From Marinobacter sp. F4206 (GTDB taxonomy: Bacteria > Pseudomonadota > Gammaproteobacteria > Pseudomonadales > Oleiphilaceae), in assembly GCF_019392195.1 (NCBI RefSeq), contig NZ_JAHXKI010000002.1, positions 2,046,001 to 2,110,000 on the forward strand: DNA of 64,000 nt. The letters are read 5' to 3'. This document shows, piece after piece, positions 9,853-18,083 of the stretch (the stretch's first letter is position 1; each line of letters opens with the position of its first letter). The notes below the pieces were generated by a model, which worked only from the letters and a program-made list of their open reading frames with translations, was not told the DNA's origin and made no database searches. The position numbers and the translations under genes are program-made.

Positions 9853-10536
9853 ATGCACAATGAGTTGCTGAGGGTTCGCGGACTGGCCAAGAGCTTTGAC
9901 AGCGGCACCGAACAGGTGCCCGTGCTGTCGGGCATTGCCCTGACTCTGGGTCGCGGCGAGTCCCTGGCCCTGATGGGGCGCTCGGGATCCGGCAAGAGCA
10001 CCTTGCTGAACCTGCTGTGCGGACTGGAGCAACCGGATGCCGGGGTAATTTCGGTGTGCGGCGACACCTTTGATGACCGGCAGCCCGGGGCCCCGGATGC
10101 GCACGCGCGAAGTTGGGCGGACCTGCGACGCCGGCGTATTGGTGTGGTCTTCCAGGACGCCAACCTGATGCCGGCGTTGTCACTGCTCGACAATGTGCGC
10201 CTGAGGGCCAGCCTGGCCGGGCAGAGTCAGGCAGACTGCCCGGCCTGGCTTGACCGTCTCGGTATTGGCGAACTTGCCGATCGCTATCCGGACCAGGTAT
10301 CCGGTGGTCAACGGCAACGGGCCGCCCTGGCCATGGTGTTTGCCATCAAGCCGGTTCTGATCCTGGCGGATGAACCGACCGGCAGTCTCGACCGTCACAC
10401 CGCGGACGAGGTCGCCGATGAACTGTTCCGGCTCCGGTCCGACAGCGGCTGCGCCCTCGTTCTGGCTACCCACGATACCGAACTGGCCGCCCGTTGCGAC
10501 CAGCGACTGGACCTGGCGCACACGGCCCCAGCCTAG
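9853..10536 (+). CDS. ABC transporter ATP-binding protein (LolD/MacB-like)
   Basis: This 227-residue ATPase has Walker A GRSGSGKST (42-50), the signature VSGGQRQR (149-156), Walker B LILADE (169-174) followed by PTGSLD, and the switch His in ATHD. The PTGSLD ending of Walker B and the short length match the LolD/FtsE/MacB group, which drives mechanotransmission rather than classical import. It starts 14 bases after the RND permease stop and ends four bases before an FtsX-like permease, so it belongs to the same transcript. It probably energises the movement of a lipid, lipoprotein or other hydrophobic ligand at the inner membrane. Confidence 0.9.
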   Translation: MHNELLRVRGLAKSFDSGTEQVPVLSGIALTLGRGESLALMGRSGSGKSTLLNLLCGLEQPDAGVISVCGDTFDDRQPGAPDAHARSWADLRRRRIGVVFQDANLMPALSLLDNVRLRASLAGQSQADCPAWLDRLGIGELADRYPDQVSGGQRQRAALAMVFAIKPVLILADEPTGSLDRHTADEVADELFRLRSDSGCALVLATHDTELAARCDQRLDLAHTAPA

Positions 10537-10540
10537 CCCC

Positions 10541-12820
10541 ATGACCCTGTTCACGGCCCTGTTCAGTCATTATCGGCGACATCCGCTCCAGCTACTGGCC
10601 CTGGCGGCCATGATGATCGTAGCCACCACCCTGTGGACCGGCGTCAGCCACCTGACCAGCCAGGCCCGGGCCAGTCTTGGCCAGAGCGAACGGGCGGTGG
10701 TGGAGCGCCTCCAGGTCGAACGCTCGGACGGCCGGGCGGTGACAGTAGAGGATTTCGTGGCCCTGCGCCGGGCCGGGCACTGTGTTATGCCCTGGCTGGA
10801 GGTGGAACGCCAGTCATCGTTCGGTCGGGTGGTGGGTATCGATCCGTTGGCGGCCGGTTGCTTAGCCGGTTCCGGCGAGCAGGCCCGGGCCTGGGACCAG
10901 CCGCTGGACGGCCAACCCTTTCTCGATATTGGCGAGGCGGCTGCTCTGGCCGATGAGGCGGAGGGCAGCCGATCAACATTGTCATTGCTGGTGTCGGAAT
11001 CCCACGCCCCCCTGCCGGCGACCTACCGGGTGACACCGTTTTCCCTGGGGCCCGATACCGGGGAACTGGGCGCCAGTTTTCTGCTCAATCTGGATGCCCT
11101 CGGAGTCCTGGTGCTGCTGATCACCGCCCTGTTGCTGCGCAGCGTGTATCAACTGGGTCTGGCCCAGCGTCGGGACAGTTTTGCCCTGCTGCACCGGTTT
11201 GGTGTACCGGCGCCGGCCGTCAGGCGCATGCTGTTGCTGGAAACGGTCCTGCTGGCGGCGCTGTGTGTGGTTCCCGGCGTGGCGCTGGGCCGGTTGCTGG
11301 CCGATGCCCTTGGGGGTGGTTTCGGCCAGGCCCTGGACAGTCTGTTCGATACTCCGCTTTATGCCGGTCAGGATGCCGGCTGGCTGCAGCCGGCACTGAC
11401 CATGATGGCCGTGGTCAGTGCCGTGTGTCTGGCCGATCAGTTCAGACCACCATGGCGGAAGGTGTTCGAAATCCTGGGCGGCCGGGTTCGCTGGCTGGCA
11501 CTGGCGATGCTGCTGACCGGGCTGGTGCTGGCGTTCATTTCGACCTCGCTGGCATTGACCTTCATCGCCATCGCCCTGGTGTTTGCCGGTACCGGCATAC
11601 TGGCGCCCGGCGTGATTGATGGGGTTGTGCGCCGTTGTGCCCGAGGGACCGAGGATCCACTCAGGCGCTGGCAGTTGTCAGAGCTTGGCGTCCTTGCCCG
11701 AAGGCTGGCGTTGCCGTTGGTGGCATTGCAGTTCGCGCTGGCCATGGTGCTGGCGGTGCAGGCCCTGGTGACGGTATTTGAAGCCACCTTTGACGACTGG
11801 CTTGGCCAGCGTCTGGCCGCGGAGTATTTCATTGAGGTACCGGCAGAGGCGGAGAGCCGGGCCGCCGCTGACTGGCTGGATGACCAATCGCCTCTGGCCG
11901 GGAGCGGGCAGTGGCACCGGGTAGTCCGGGGCCGGGCGAGGCTGCCCGCCGCCGGACCGAACCCGGAGCAGGCCGTCGACCTGTTCGCCCTGGCGCCTGT
12001 CAGCACCATGCTGCGCGCCTGGGATCTGCAGGCGGCGACTGACCAACCCTGGCTGGCGTTCGCCCGTGGCCAGGGCGTGATGGTCAATGAACAGCTGGCC
12101 CGGCGTCGACAGCTGGCGGTGGGAGACACTCTGACACTGGTGGTGGCGGGTAGGCCTCAGACATCGACGGTGCTGGCCATATATCCGGATTACGGACGTC
12201 CGGCCGGGGAGGTGTTGGTCAATGCCGCGCAACTGCCGGCGTCTTTCGAACCGGGTTTCGAGAGCATTTCCGTCAGTCCCGGCCCGATGGGTATCGAAGC
12301 GGTGATCGCGGGCCTGAAGCAGGTCTGGCAGACCGAGACGGTGTCCGTCCGTGATAACGGCCGGATCCGGGCCCTGGCGGATGCCGTGTTCGAGCAGACC
12401 TTCCTGTTGACCCGGGCAATGACGGTCCTGACCCTGATCCTGGCAGCCATGGCCCTGCTGATCATGGGCTGGGTATTCTTTTCGACCCGGGTCTGGTACT
12501 ACCGGTTGCTGGCAGTGTGGGGCATGGGGCAGCGTGAGGTGGCCGGACAGCTGCTCCGCCTGTCCGTGGTGCTGACCATGAGCATTGCCGTTCTGGCACT
12601 GCCGATGGGCATCTGGCTGACCTGGACACTGGTGCATCGCATCAACCCCCTGGCCTTTGGCTGGTCCCTGCCCATGGCGGTCTACCCGGAGTTCTGGCTG
12701 GAACTGGGTGGGCTCAGCCTGGTGATCGGGCTCAGCATTGCTGTGCTCATGCGCCGTCAGCTGCGTCATCCGGCTGTCATGCCAGCGTCGGCCAGCAGTC
12801 TGTCCGGAGGTGAGCGATGA
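10541..12820 (+). CDS. FtsX-like ABC transporter permease
   Basis: The ATG at 10541 gives 759 residues beginning MTLFTALFSHYRRHPLQLLALA. The reading frame stays open further upstream, but that part overlaps the ATPase gene out of frame. Helix 1 (about 15-35) precedes a periplasmic domain, then helices around 185-205, 230-260, 280-300 and 330-400. A second periplasmic domain (about 465-620) is followed by three C-terminal helices. This two-unit layout resembles the large FtsX permeases found beside AttH-type lipoproteins. It partners the ATPase four bases upstream, and its stop overlaps the start of the lipoprotein gene by four bases. Confidence 0.85.
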   Translation: MTLFTALFSHYRRHPLQLLALAAMMIVATTLWTGVSHLTSQARASLGQSERAVVERLQVERSDGRAVTVEDFVALRRAGHCVMPWLEVERQSSFGRVVGIDPLAAGCLAGSGEQARAWDQPLDGQPFLDIGEAAALADEAEGSRSTLSLLVSESHAPLPATYRVTPFSLGPDTGELGASFLLNLDALGVLVLLITALLLRSVYQLGLAQRRDSFALLHRFGVPAPAVRRMLLLETVLLAALCVVPGVALGRLLADALGGGFGQALDSLFDTPLYAGQDAGWLQPALTMMAVVSAVCLADQFRPPWRKVFEILGGRVRWLALAMLLTGLVLAFISTSLALTFIAIALVFAGTGILAPGVIDGVVRRCARGTEDPLRRWQLSELGVLARRLALPLVALQFALAMVLAVQALVTVFEATFDDWLGQRLAAEYFIEVPAEAESRAAADWLDDQSPLAGSGQWHRVVRGRARLPAAGPNPEQAVDLFALAPVSTMLRAWDLQAATDQPWLAFARGQGVMVNEQLARRRQLAVGDTLTLVVAGRPQTSTVLAIYPDYGRPAGEVLVNAAQLPASFEPGFESISVSPGPMGIEAVIAGLKQVWQTETVSVRDNGRIRALADAVFEQTFLLTRAMTVLTLILAAMALLIMGWVFFSTRVWYYRLLAVWGMGQREVAGQLLRLSVVLTMSIAVLALPMGIWLTWTLVHRINPLAFGWSLPMAVYPEFWLELGGLSLVIGLSIAVLMRRQLRHPAVMPASASSLSGGER

Positions 12821-13902
12821 GACTTTTCCGGGTCTTTGCGGTCTTGCTGTTGTCGGTTGCGGGTTGTACGCAGGAAACGGACGACGGGGGCTTTGCGGGC
12901 CTGGCCGAGACCGGACAAACCGACGCGTCGGTGCCGTTCCTGCAGCCGGGACCGGGCGATCGACTGGAATTCCCGCGAGATCTGGGCCCGCATCCGCAGC
13001 ACCGAATTGAATGGTGGTACCTGACCGCCAACCTGGAAACCTCAGAGGGGGAGCCATTAGGCGTCCAGTGGACCCAATTCCGCCAGGCGCTGGCGCCGAG
13101 ATCGTCGACGCAGGCACCTCCGTCCCCGTCGAGTTGGCCGCTCCAGGCGGCGTGGATGGCCCACGGCGCCGTCAGCTGGAACGGGCAGCACCGGTTTGCC
13201 GAGAAGCTCGCCCGGGGGGATATGGGTCACGCCGGTGCCCGGGCCCGGCCGTTCGAGGTCTGGCTTGATGACTGGCAGCTGACCAGTGAGGGTGACAATG
13301 GTAGATGGCGACTACAGGTCTCGGCGAAGGACTGGTCCTACGATCTCTCGTTGCAGGTGAAGGGCGAGCCAGTCGCCCACGGCGATCATGGATTCAGCGC
13401 CAAATCGGCCAGTGGCGAGGGCTCCATGTACTTCAGCCTGGTGGATATCGCGATAGAAGGGACGGTCATTTTTGATGGGCAGAGCCTGTCGGTTAGTGGC
13501 CGGGGCTGGTTCGATCGGGAATGGAGCAGCCAGCTGCTGAAAACCGGCCAGCAGGGCTGGGACTGGTTTGCCCTGCACCTGGACTCCGGCGATAAGCTCA
13601 TGGCCTTCCAGCTGCGGGAGGACGAGGGCGGATTCGTCTCCGGTACCTGGATTCCGGCTGAGGGCGATCCCGTCGCCCTGGGGGGCGACGACCTGATACT
13701 GACGCCGGAAAACCGGAGGGGAGATACCCCCACCCGGTGGCGGCTGCAAGTGCCTGACTACCGACTGGATCTGGTGGTGGCGGCCCCGCCCGGAGACTAC
13801 CGGAACCGCGGTCAGTTCCCCTATTGGGAGAGCCCGGTCGCTGTCACGGGCAGTCACTCGGGCGAAGGCTATCTGGAGCTGACCGGGTACGGCGGGGAAT
13901 AA
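12817..13902 (+). CDS. AttH/CrtC-like lipocalin-domain lipoprotein
   Basis: This 361-residue protein has a lipoprotein signal with lipobox SVAGC (Cys17). The mature part carries the IEWWYLTANL motif near residue 65 and GRGWFDREWSSQ near 230. These are hallmarks of the AttH / hydroxyneurosporene-hydratase (CrtC) fold of tandem lipocalin-like domains. Here it is most likely a periplasmic or outer-membrane-anchored binder of a hydrophobic ligand, working with the ABC ATPase and FtsX permease that precede it. The ATG overlaps the permease stop. The 3' end runs 34 bases into the convergent Anbu gene, so the two transcripts collide or overlap. Confidence 0.8.
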   Translation: MRLFRVFAVLLLSVAGCTQETDDGGFAGLAETGQTDASVPFLQPGPGDRLEFPRDLGPHPQHRIEWWYLTANLETSEGEPLGVQWTQFRQALAPRSSTQAPPSPSSWPLQAAWMAHGAVSWNGQHRFAEKLARGDMGHAGARARPFEVWLDDWQLTSEGDNGRWRLQVSAKDWSYDLSLQVKGEPVAHGDHGFSAKSASGEGSMYFSLVDIAIEGTVIFDGQSLSVSGRGWFDREWSSQLLKTGQQGWDWFALHLDSGDKLMAFQLREDEGGFVSGTWIPAEGDPVALGGDDLILTPENRRGDTPTRWRLQVPDYRLDLVVAAPPGDYRNRGQFPYWESPVAVTGSHSGEGYLELTGYGGE

Positions 13903-14633
13903 TCTGGCAGGCTGAGCGTCGGAGGCTCCAGCCCGACAAACAGATCCTGGATGCCCTGGTGCCATTGCTGCCTCAGGGTTTCGAAGTACTCGCAGTGCTC
14001 TTCGACCTGCTCGGTCAGGCAGGGTTTCAAGGCGTCCTTGTGGTAAATGGCAATATCCAGCGGCATGCCCACCGACAGGTTGCTTTTCATGGTGGAGTCA
14101 AAAGAAATCAGCGCGCACTGATAGGCTCGCTCCAGCGGCGTCTGGTAATTGACCACCCGGTCCAGAATCGGCTTGCCATACTTGGACTCGCCAATCTGGA
14201 AGAAGGGGGTCTCTTCGGTCGCCTCAATGAAATTGCCTTCCGGATAGATGTTGAACAGGCGAGGGCCTTCACCCTTGATCTGACCGCCGAGGATCAGCGA
14301 ACAGCTGAAATCCACATGATTCAGCTTGCCGTCCGGGTTGTCCCGTCGGATAACCTCGCGCATGGTCTGGCCGACGATTTCGGCGGTCTCGAACATGGAC
14401 GCGGTGGCCAGAACATTGGCCGTATCGGTGCCGGCCCGGCGTTCCAGAAGGCTGATCACACTCTGGCTGGTGGCCAGGTTGCCTGCGGACAACAGGACCA
14501 GCTCACGTTCTCCCGGTTGCTCGAAGACGTGCATCTTGCGAAAGGTCGAGATCTGGTCAAAACCGGCATTGGTGCGGGAATCCGATGCGAACACCAGCCC
14601 ATCGGCCAGGCGCATCGCTACGCAATAAGTCAT
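13869..14633 (-). CDS. Anbu-type proteasome-like peptidase
   Basis: This 254-residue member of the HslV/proteasome beta superfamily starts MTYCVAMRLADGLVFASDSR. After removal of Met, Thr2 becomes the N-terminal nucleophile. A following SAGNLATSQSV segment and a late DMPLDI-like strand (here VGMPLDIAIYHKD) match the Anbu family. Anbu is known to form helical or open-ring assemblies, and its peptidase activity is weak or substrate-limited. It is the last gene of a minus-strand cluster with ATP-grasp, alpha-E and transglutaminase-like genes, separated from the last by 96 bases. That spacing suggests extra or separate control. Confidence 0.88.
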   Translation of the reverse strand: MTYCVAMRLADGLVFASDSRTNAGFDQISTFRKMHVFEQPGERELVLLSAGNLATSQSVISLLERRAGTDTANVLATASMFETAEIVGQTMREVIRRDNPDGKLNHVDFSCSLILGGQIKGEGPRLFNIYPEGNFIEATEETPFFQIGESKYGKPILDRVVNYQTPLERAYQCALISFDSTMKSNLSVGMPLDIAIYHKDALKPCLTEQVEEHCEYFETLRQQWHQGIQDLFVGLEPPTLSLPDYSPPYPVSSR

Positions 14634-14729
14634 AAAGCCCTCCTGATCAGGCTCTGTTTCAGGAGGCTAGTCTAATCACAACCCCCGTTCAGGTGTGAGT
14701 GCTTTTTTGTCGCAAATCGGTGATTTTTG

Positions 14730-15515
14730 TCACTGGCTGCCGGTCGCCTTGGTGACCCAGGCTGTTGTCTGCATATGCTCGGTGCCGCCCCCGCTGCGAA
14801 CACCCCGCACCGGTGCCGCATCGCGATAATCGAGGCCGACAGCGAGCTTGATATGACTTTCGGCCACATTCAGCGTATTGACCACATCAAAGGTATGCCA
14901 GTTGCTGCCGATCCAGGCTTCGGCCCAGGCGTGGGTGGCCACGTGATCGTCGTTGGCGGAGTGGATGTAACCACTGACGTAGCGCGCCGGTACGCCGATG
15001 TGGCGGCAGCAGGCCAGGAAAATATGGGTATGGTCCTGACACACCCCGGCGCCCAGCTTGAAGGCCTCGCTGGCGGAATGGGTGACAGTGGTGGCACCCG
15101 GCATAAAGGTGATGTGATCGCGCAGGTGCTTCATCAGGCGCACCAGGCTGCGCTTGTTCGCCGAGTACTGGTTGGCGAAATCCTTCAGTGCCTCATCGGC
15201 CTCGGTCAGCGGGGTATGGCGCAGGAATACCTGGGGCGGAAAAGGCGAGTCGTCCCGGGTCAGTGGTTTGCCGGTAAGATCCACCACGCCTTCGGCCCTC
15301 AGGACAATTTCCGGGACCGCGTCGTGCAGCGTCATGATGGTCACCGGGTTGCCAAAGCCGTCCACCATCTGACTGGTCTCGCCGGGGGTGTGCAGGTGCC
15401 AGTCGTGAATCCGCTGCTGTGGCGTGTTCCTGGGCGTCAGTCGGATGTACTGGATGCTGTTCTGAACCGGGGTTTCGTAGGTATACCGGGTTTCATGCTG
15501 AATCGTGAGTCTCAT
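14730..15515 (-). CDS. Transglutaminase-like cysteine protease family protein
   Basis: This 261-residue protein has the bacterial transglutaminase N-terminal beta domain (about 1-100, beginning MRLTIQHETRYTYE). The papain-like core follows, with a visible catalytic triad: Cys159 in GAGVCQDHTH, His195 in THAWAEAW and Asp210 in FDVVN. The ATG at 15515 overlaps the alpha-E stop by four bases and is preferred over an upstream in-frame codon because of this coupling. In Anbu clusters this enzyme is thought to be a peptidase or amide-bond remodelling enzyme acting on a peptide made by the ATP-grasp partner. That role is inference from genome context, not shown. Confidence 0.88.
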   Translation of the reverse strand: MRLTIQHETRYTYETPVQNSIQYIRLTPRNTPQQRIHDWHLHTPGETSQMVDGFGNPVTIMTLHDAVPEIVLRAEGVVDLTGKPLTRDDSPFPPQVFLRHTPLTEADEALKDFANQYSANKRSLVRLMKHLRDHITFMPGATTVTHSASEAFKLGAGVCQDHTHIFLACCRHIGVPARYVSGYIHSANDDHVATHAWAEAWIGSNWHTFDVVNTLNVAESHIKLAVGLDYRDAAPVRGVRSGGGTEHMQTTAWVTKATGSQ

Positions 15516-16450
15516 TGTTTCCACCCCATGAAGTCGTTCCGGATCTGCCCGGCGATGCCCTGAATGCGTTCCAGGAAATCCACGAGATACTCGTGCAGAC
15601 CGCGCTCGGCGATGTACTCGCGATCACCGTAGCGGATGTTGGCGTACAGGCTGGAGGCCAGCCGGCGGGACCGTCGTGCGGTGTCGCTTTCGATGTCCTC
15701 CAGCAGGCATGCAATTTCTTTCAGGCAACCGTGCAGCGAGCGTGGCACGTCCGGCTCGAGGATCAGCAGTTCGGCGACGTTCATCGGATCCAGGTTGTGG
15801 CCGTAGGTGTTCTGATACGCCTCGAAGGCTGCCAGTGAATGCAGCACGGCGGTCCACTCGAAGAAAGACTGGGTGGAGTTTTCCTCCATGGCTTTCATGG
15901 CCATGACATAGCGGATGTCCAGCACCCTGGCGGTGGTGTCCGCCCGCTCCAGGAAGGTGCCCAGCCGGAGGAAATTGAAGGCATCGTTGCGGAGCAGGGT
16001 GCCGTAGGCGGCGCCCCGGAACATGTGGGATCGCTCCCGAACCCAGTCAAAGACCTTGCTTGCGTTCGACTCGGTTACCCCCCGCCGTCGCAGATCCTTC
16101 ATCTCCAGCCAGGCCTGGTTGATGCTTTCCCAGACATCGGCCGAAAGGTTGCCGCGAACCGACAGGGCATTGTCCCGGGCATTGCCGATCATGGTGTACA
16201 CACTGGCCGGATGGCGATCGTCCAGGACCAGGAAGTCGATCAGGTTTTGCGGTGTGATCTCGCTGTAGTACTCGAAGAACATTTCCCGGGTCCCGGACAG
16301 CAGCAGGGGCACCGAAAGTTGTTCGACCCGGTCTTCCGGTACATCAATCAGGGCCATGGTCAGGCTGACGTCAAGCAGTCGGGCCTGGCTTTCGGCCCGC
16401 TCCAGATAGCGGGCCATCCAGAACAGGTTAGAGGCAGCACGGCTCAGCAT
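15512..16450 (-). CDS. Alpha-E domain protein (DUF403)
   Basis: This 312-residue, mainly alpha-helical protein starts MLSRAASNLFWMARYLERAE, the signature of the alpha-E family. Conserved acidic and histidine-poor helices contain SERSHMFRGAAYGTLL-like and FLERADTTARVLD motifs; the latter is the most conserved. Its biochemical role is unknown, and in other genomes it always accompanies circularly permuted ATP-grasp proteins. The ATG has GGAGG seven bases upstream and overlaps the ATP-grasp stop by seven bases. Its own stop overlaps the transglutaminase gene start. Confidence 0.88.
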   Translation of the reverse strand: MLSRAASNLFWMARYLERAESQARLLDVSLTMALIDVPEDRVEQLSVPLLLSGTREMFFEYYSEITPQNLIDFLVLDDRHPASVYTMIGNARDNALSVRGNLSADVWESINQAWLEMKDLRRRGVTESNASKVFDWVRERSHMFRGAAYGTLLRNDAFNFLRLGTFLERADTTARVLDIRYVMAMKAMEENSTQSFFEWTAVLHSLAAFEAYQNTYGHNLDPMNVAELLILEPDVPRSLHGCLKEIACLLEDIESDTARRSRRLASSLYANIRYGDREYIAERGLHEYLVDFLERIQGIAGQIRNDFMGWKQ

Positions 16451-17877
16451 AAGTCATCCTCCAGAACCCAGGTGTCTTTGGTGCCACCGCCCTGGGACGA
16501 GTTCACCACCAGGGAGCCTTTCTTCAGGGCAACCCGGGTGAGGCCCCCGGGCACCATCTGGATTTTCTTTCCGGACAGCACGAAAGGGCGAAGATCCAGG
16601 TGCCGGGGTGCGACACCCTCGTCGACAAAGGTCGGGCAGGTGGACAGGCTCAGGGTGGGCTGAGCGATGTAGTCTTGTGGGCGGGTTTTCAGCAGGCTGC
16701 GGAACGTGGCGAGCTCCTGTTTGCTGGCCTTCGGACCGATCAGCATGCCATAGCCGCCGGCACCCTGAGCTTCCTTTACGACCAGGTCCGGGAGATTGTC
16801 CAGCACGTACTGGAGGTCCTTCTTCTTCCGGCATTGCCAGGTCGGTACGTTCTTCAGGATGGGTTCTTCGTTCAGGTAGAAACGGATCATGTCGGGCACG
16901 TAGGGGTAGATGGACTTGTCATCCGCCACGCCGGTGCCCATGGCGTTGGTCAGCACGACATTGCCAGTCCGGTAGGCGGAGTACAGGCCAGGAACGCCGA
17001 GCATGGAATCCGGATTGCCGGCCAACGGATCCAGGAAGTCGTCGTCGACGCGGCGATAGATGACATCGACCTGTTGCGGGCCGACGGTGGTTTTCATGTA
17101 GACCTTGTTCTGGTGCACGAACAGGTCCGCCCCTTCCACCAGCTCAATGCCCATCTGCCGGGCCAGGAAGGCGTGCTCGAAGTAGGCGCTGTTGAACCGA
17201 CCCGGAGTGAGTACTACAACGGTGGGATCTGGCTTGAGGGAGGCCGCGCGCAGGGTTTCACCCAGCAGGTTGGGGTAGTGCTCGACCGGCGCAACCGATG
17301 AATGCGCGAACAGTTCCGGGAACAATCGCATCATCATTCGGCGATTCTCGAGCATGTAGGACACCCCACTGGGGCATCGCAGGTTGTCCTCCAGCACGTA
17401 GAAATCGCCGTCGTTGTTGCGAATCAGGTCGATCCCGGCAATGTGCGAGTACAGGTTGCGCGGCAGCTTCAGGGCCTGCATCCCGGGTTGGTACTGGGGG
17501 TTGGCAAACACCTGTTCGGCGCTGATGACGCCTGCCTTGACGATATCGTATTCGTGGTAGATGTCGAACAGGAACCGATTGAGGGCATGCACCCGCTGGC
17601 GCAGGCCAGTCTGAAGCTTGTGCCAGTCACTGGCGGAGATGACCCGTGGAATGAGGTCGAACGGGATCAGCCGGTCGGCGCCCTGATCTTCGCCGTAGAC
17701 GTTGAAGGTGATCCCCAGGCGCTGGAACAGCACATCGGCTTCCCGTCGCTTTTCGGTGATCAGGGTTTCGTCGGAATTGATCAACCACTGCTCGAGCATT
17801 CGGCAGTGGGGCCTTACCTTGTTGTTCTGATCGAACAGTTCGTCAAACAGGCCTTGCTCGGGTGTCTGAATCAGCAT
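16444..17877 (-). CDS. Circularly permuted type 2 ATP-grasp protein
   Basis: This is a glutathionylspermidine-synthase-like ATP-grasp enzyme expected to ligate amino acids or peptides through acyl-phosphate intermediates. Family blocks are visible: GIDLIRNNDGDFYVLEDNLR (ATP/metal site), LTPGRFNSAYFEHAFLA, and VVKEAQGAGGYGMLIGP near the C-terminus (nucleotide loop). The start used, ATG at 17877, lies 12 bases after AAGGAG and gives 477 residues. An in-frame ATG at 17889 touches that site directly, and a TTG at 17898 lacks one. It is the first gene of the Anbu cluster and overlaps the alpha-E gene. Confidence 0.88.
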   Translation of the reverse strand: MLIQTPEQGLFDELFDQNNKVRPHCRMLEQWLINSDETLITEKRREADVLFQRLGITFNVYGEDQGADRLIPFDLIPRVISASDWHKLQTGLRQRVHALNRFLFDIYHEYDIVKAGVISAEQVFANPQYQPGMQALKLPRNLYSHIAGIDLIRNNDGDFYVLEDNLRCPSGVSYMLENRRMMMRLFPELFAHSSVAPVEHYPNLLGETLRAASLKPDPTVVVLTPGRFNSAYFEHAFLARQMGIELVEGADLFVHQNKVYMKTTVGPQQVDVIYRRVDDDFLDPLAGNPDSMLGVPGLYSAYRTGNVVLTNAMGTGVADDKSIYPYVPDMIRFYLNEEPILKNVPTWQCRKKKDLQYVLDNLPDLVVKEAQGAGGYGMLIGPKASKQELATFRSLLKTRPQDYIAQPTLSLSTCPTFVDEGVAPRHLDLRPFVLSGKKIQMVPGGLTRVALKKGSLVVNSSQGGGTKDTWVLEDDLC

Positions 17878-18032
17878 GGGTGCGCTCATCTCCTTCAACG
17901 GCGCCGGTGGCGTTGGCGCCTGGTAAGGTAAAAGGCAGCAAAAGGTGGGCCAGTCGTTGTGGTTATTCTTAAGTGCCTGTTTTAAGGAAAGGAGAGGGGG
18001 GCGGTTCTGTCAATTCGGGCGATCAAACGCAA

Positions 18033-18056
18033 GCAGGCGACCGGATGGTCGCCTGC
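18033..18056 (-). terminator. Intrinsic terminator of the ammonium transporter gene
   Basis: A perfect ten-base stem (GCAGGCGACC with its complement) closes a four-base loop. On the minus strand it is followed by TTGCGTTT. It lies 28 bases past the amt stop codon and would also shield the Anbu cluster downstream. Confidence 0.75.
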
Positions 18057-18083
18057 TGCGAAACGCTTCACAAACGGGTCGGG

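Noticed and set aside
10370..10540. N-terminal extension of the FtsX-like permease
   Set aside because: It lies inside the ATPase gene in another frame and would place 57 unlikely residues ahead of the clear helix-1 start.
9853..12820. LolCDE lipoprotein release system
   Set aside because: Only one permease is present, it is far longer than LolC or LolE, and the neighbour is an AttH-type lipoprotein.
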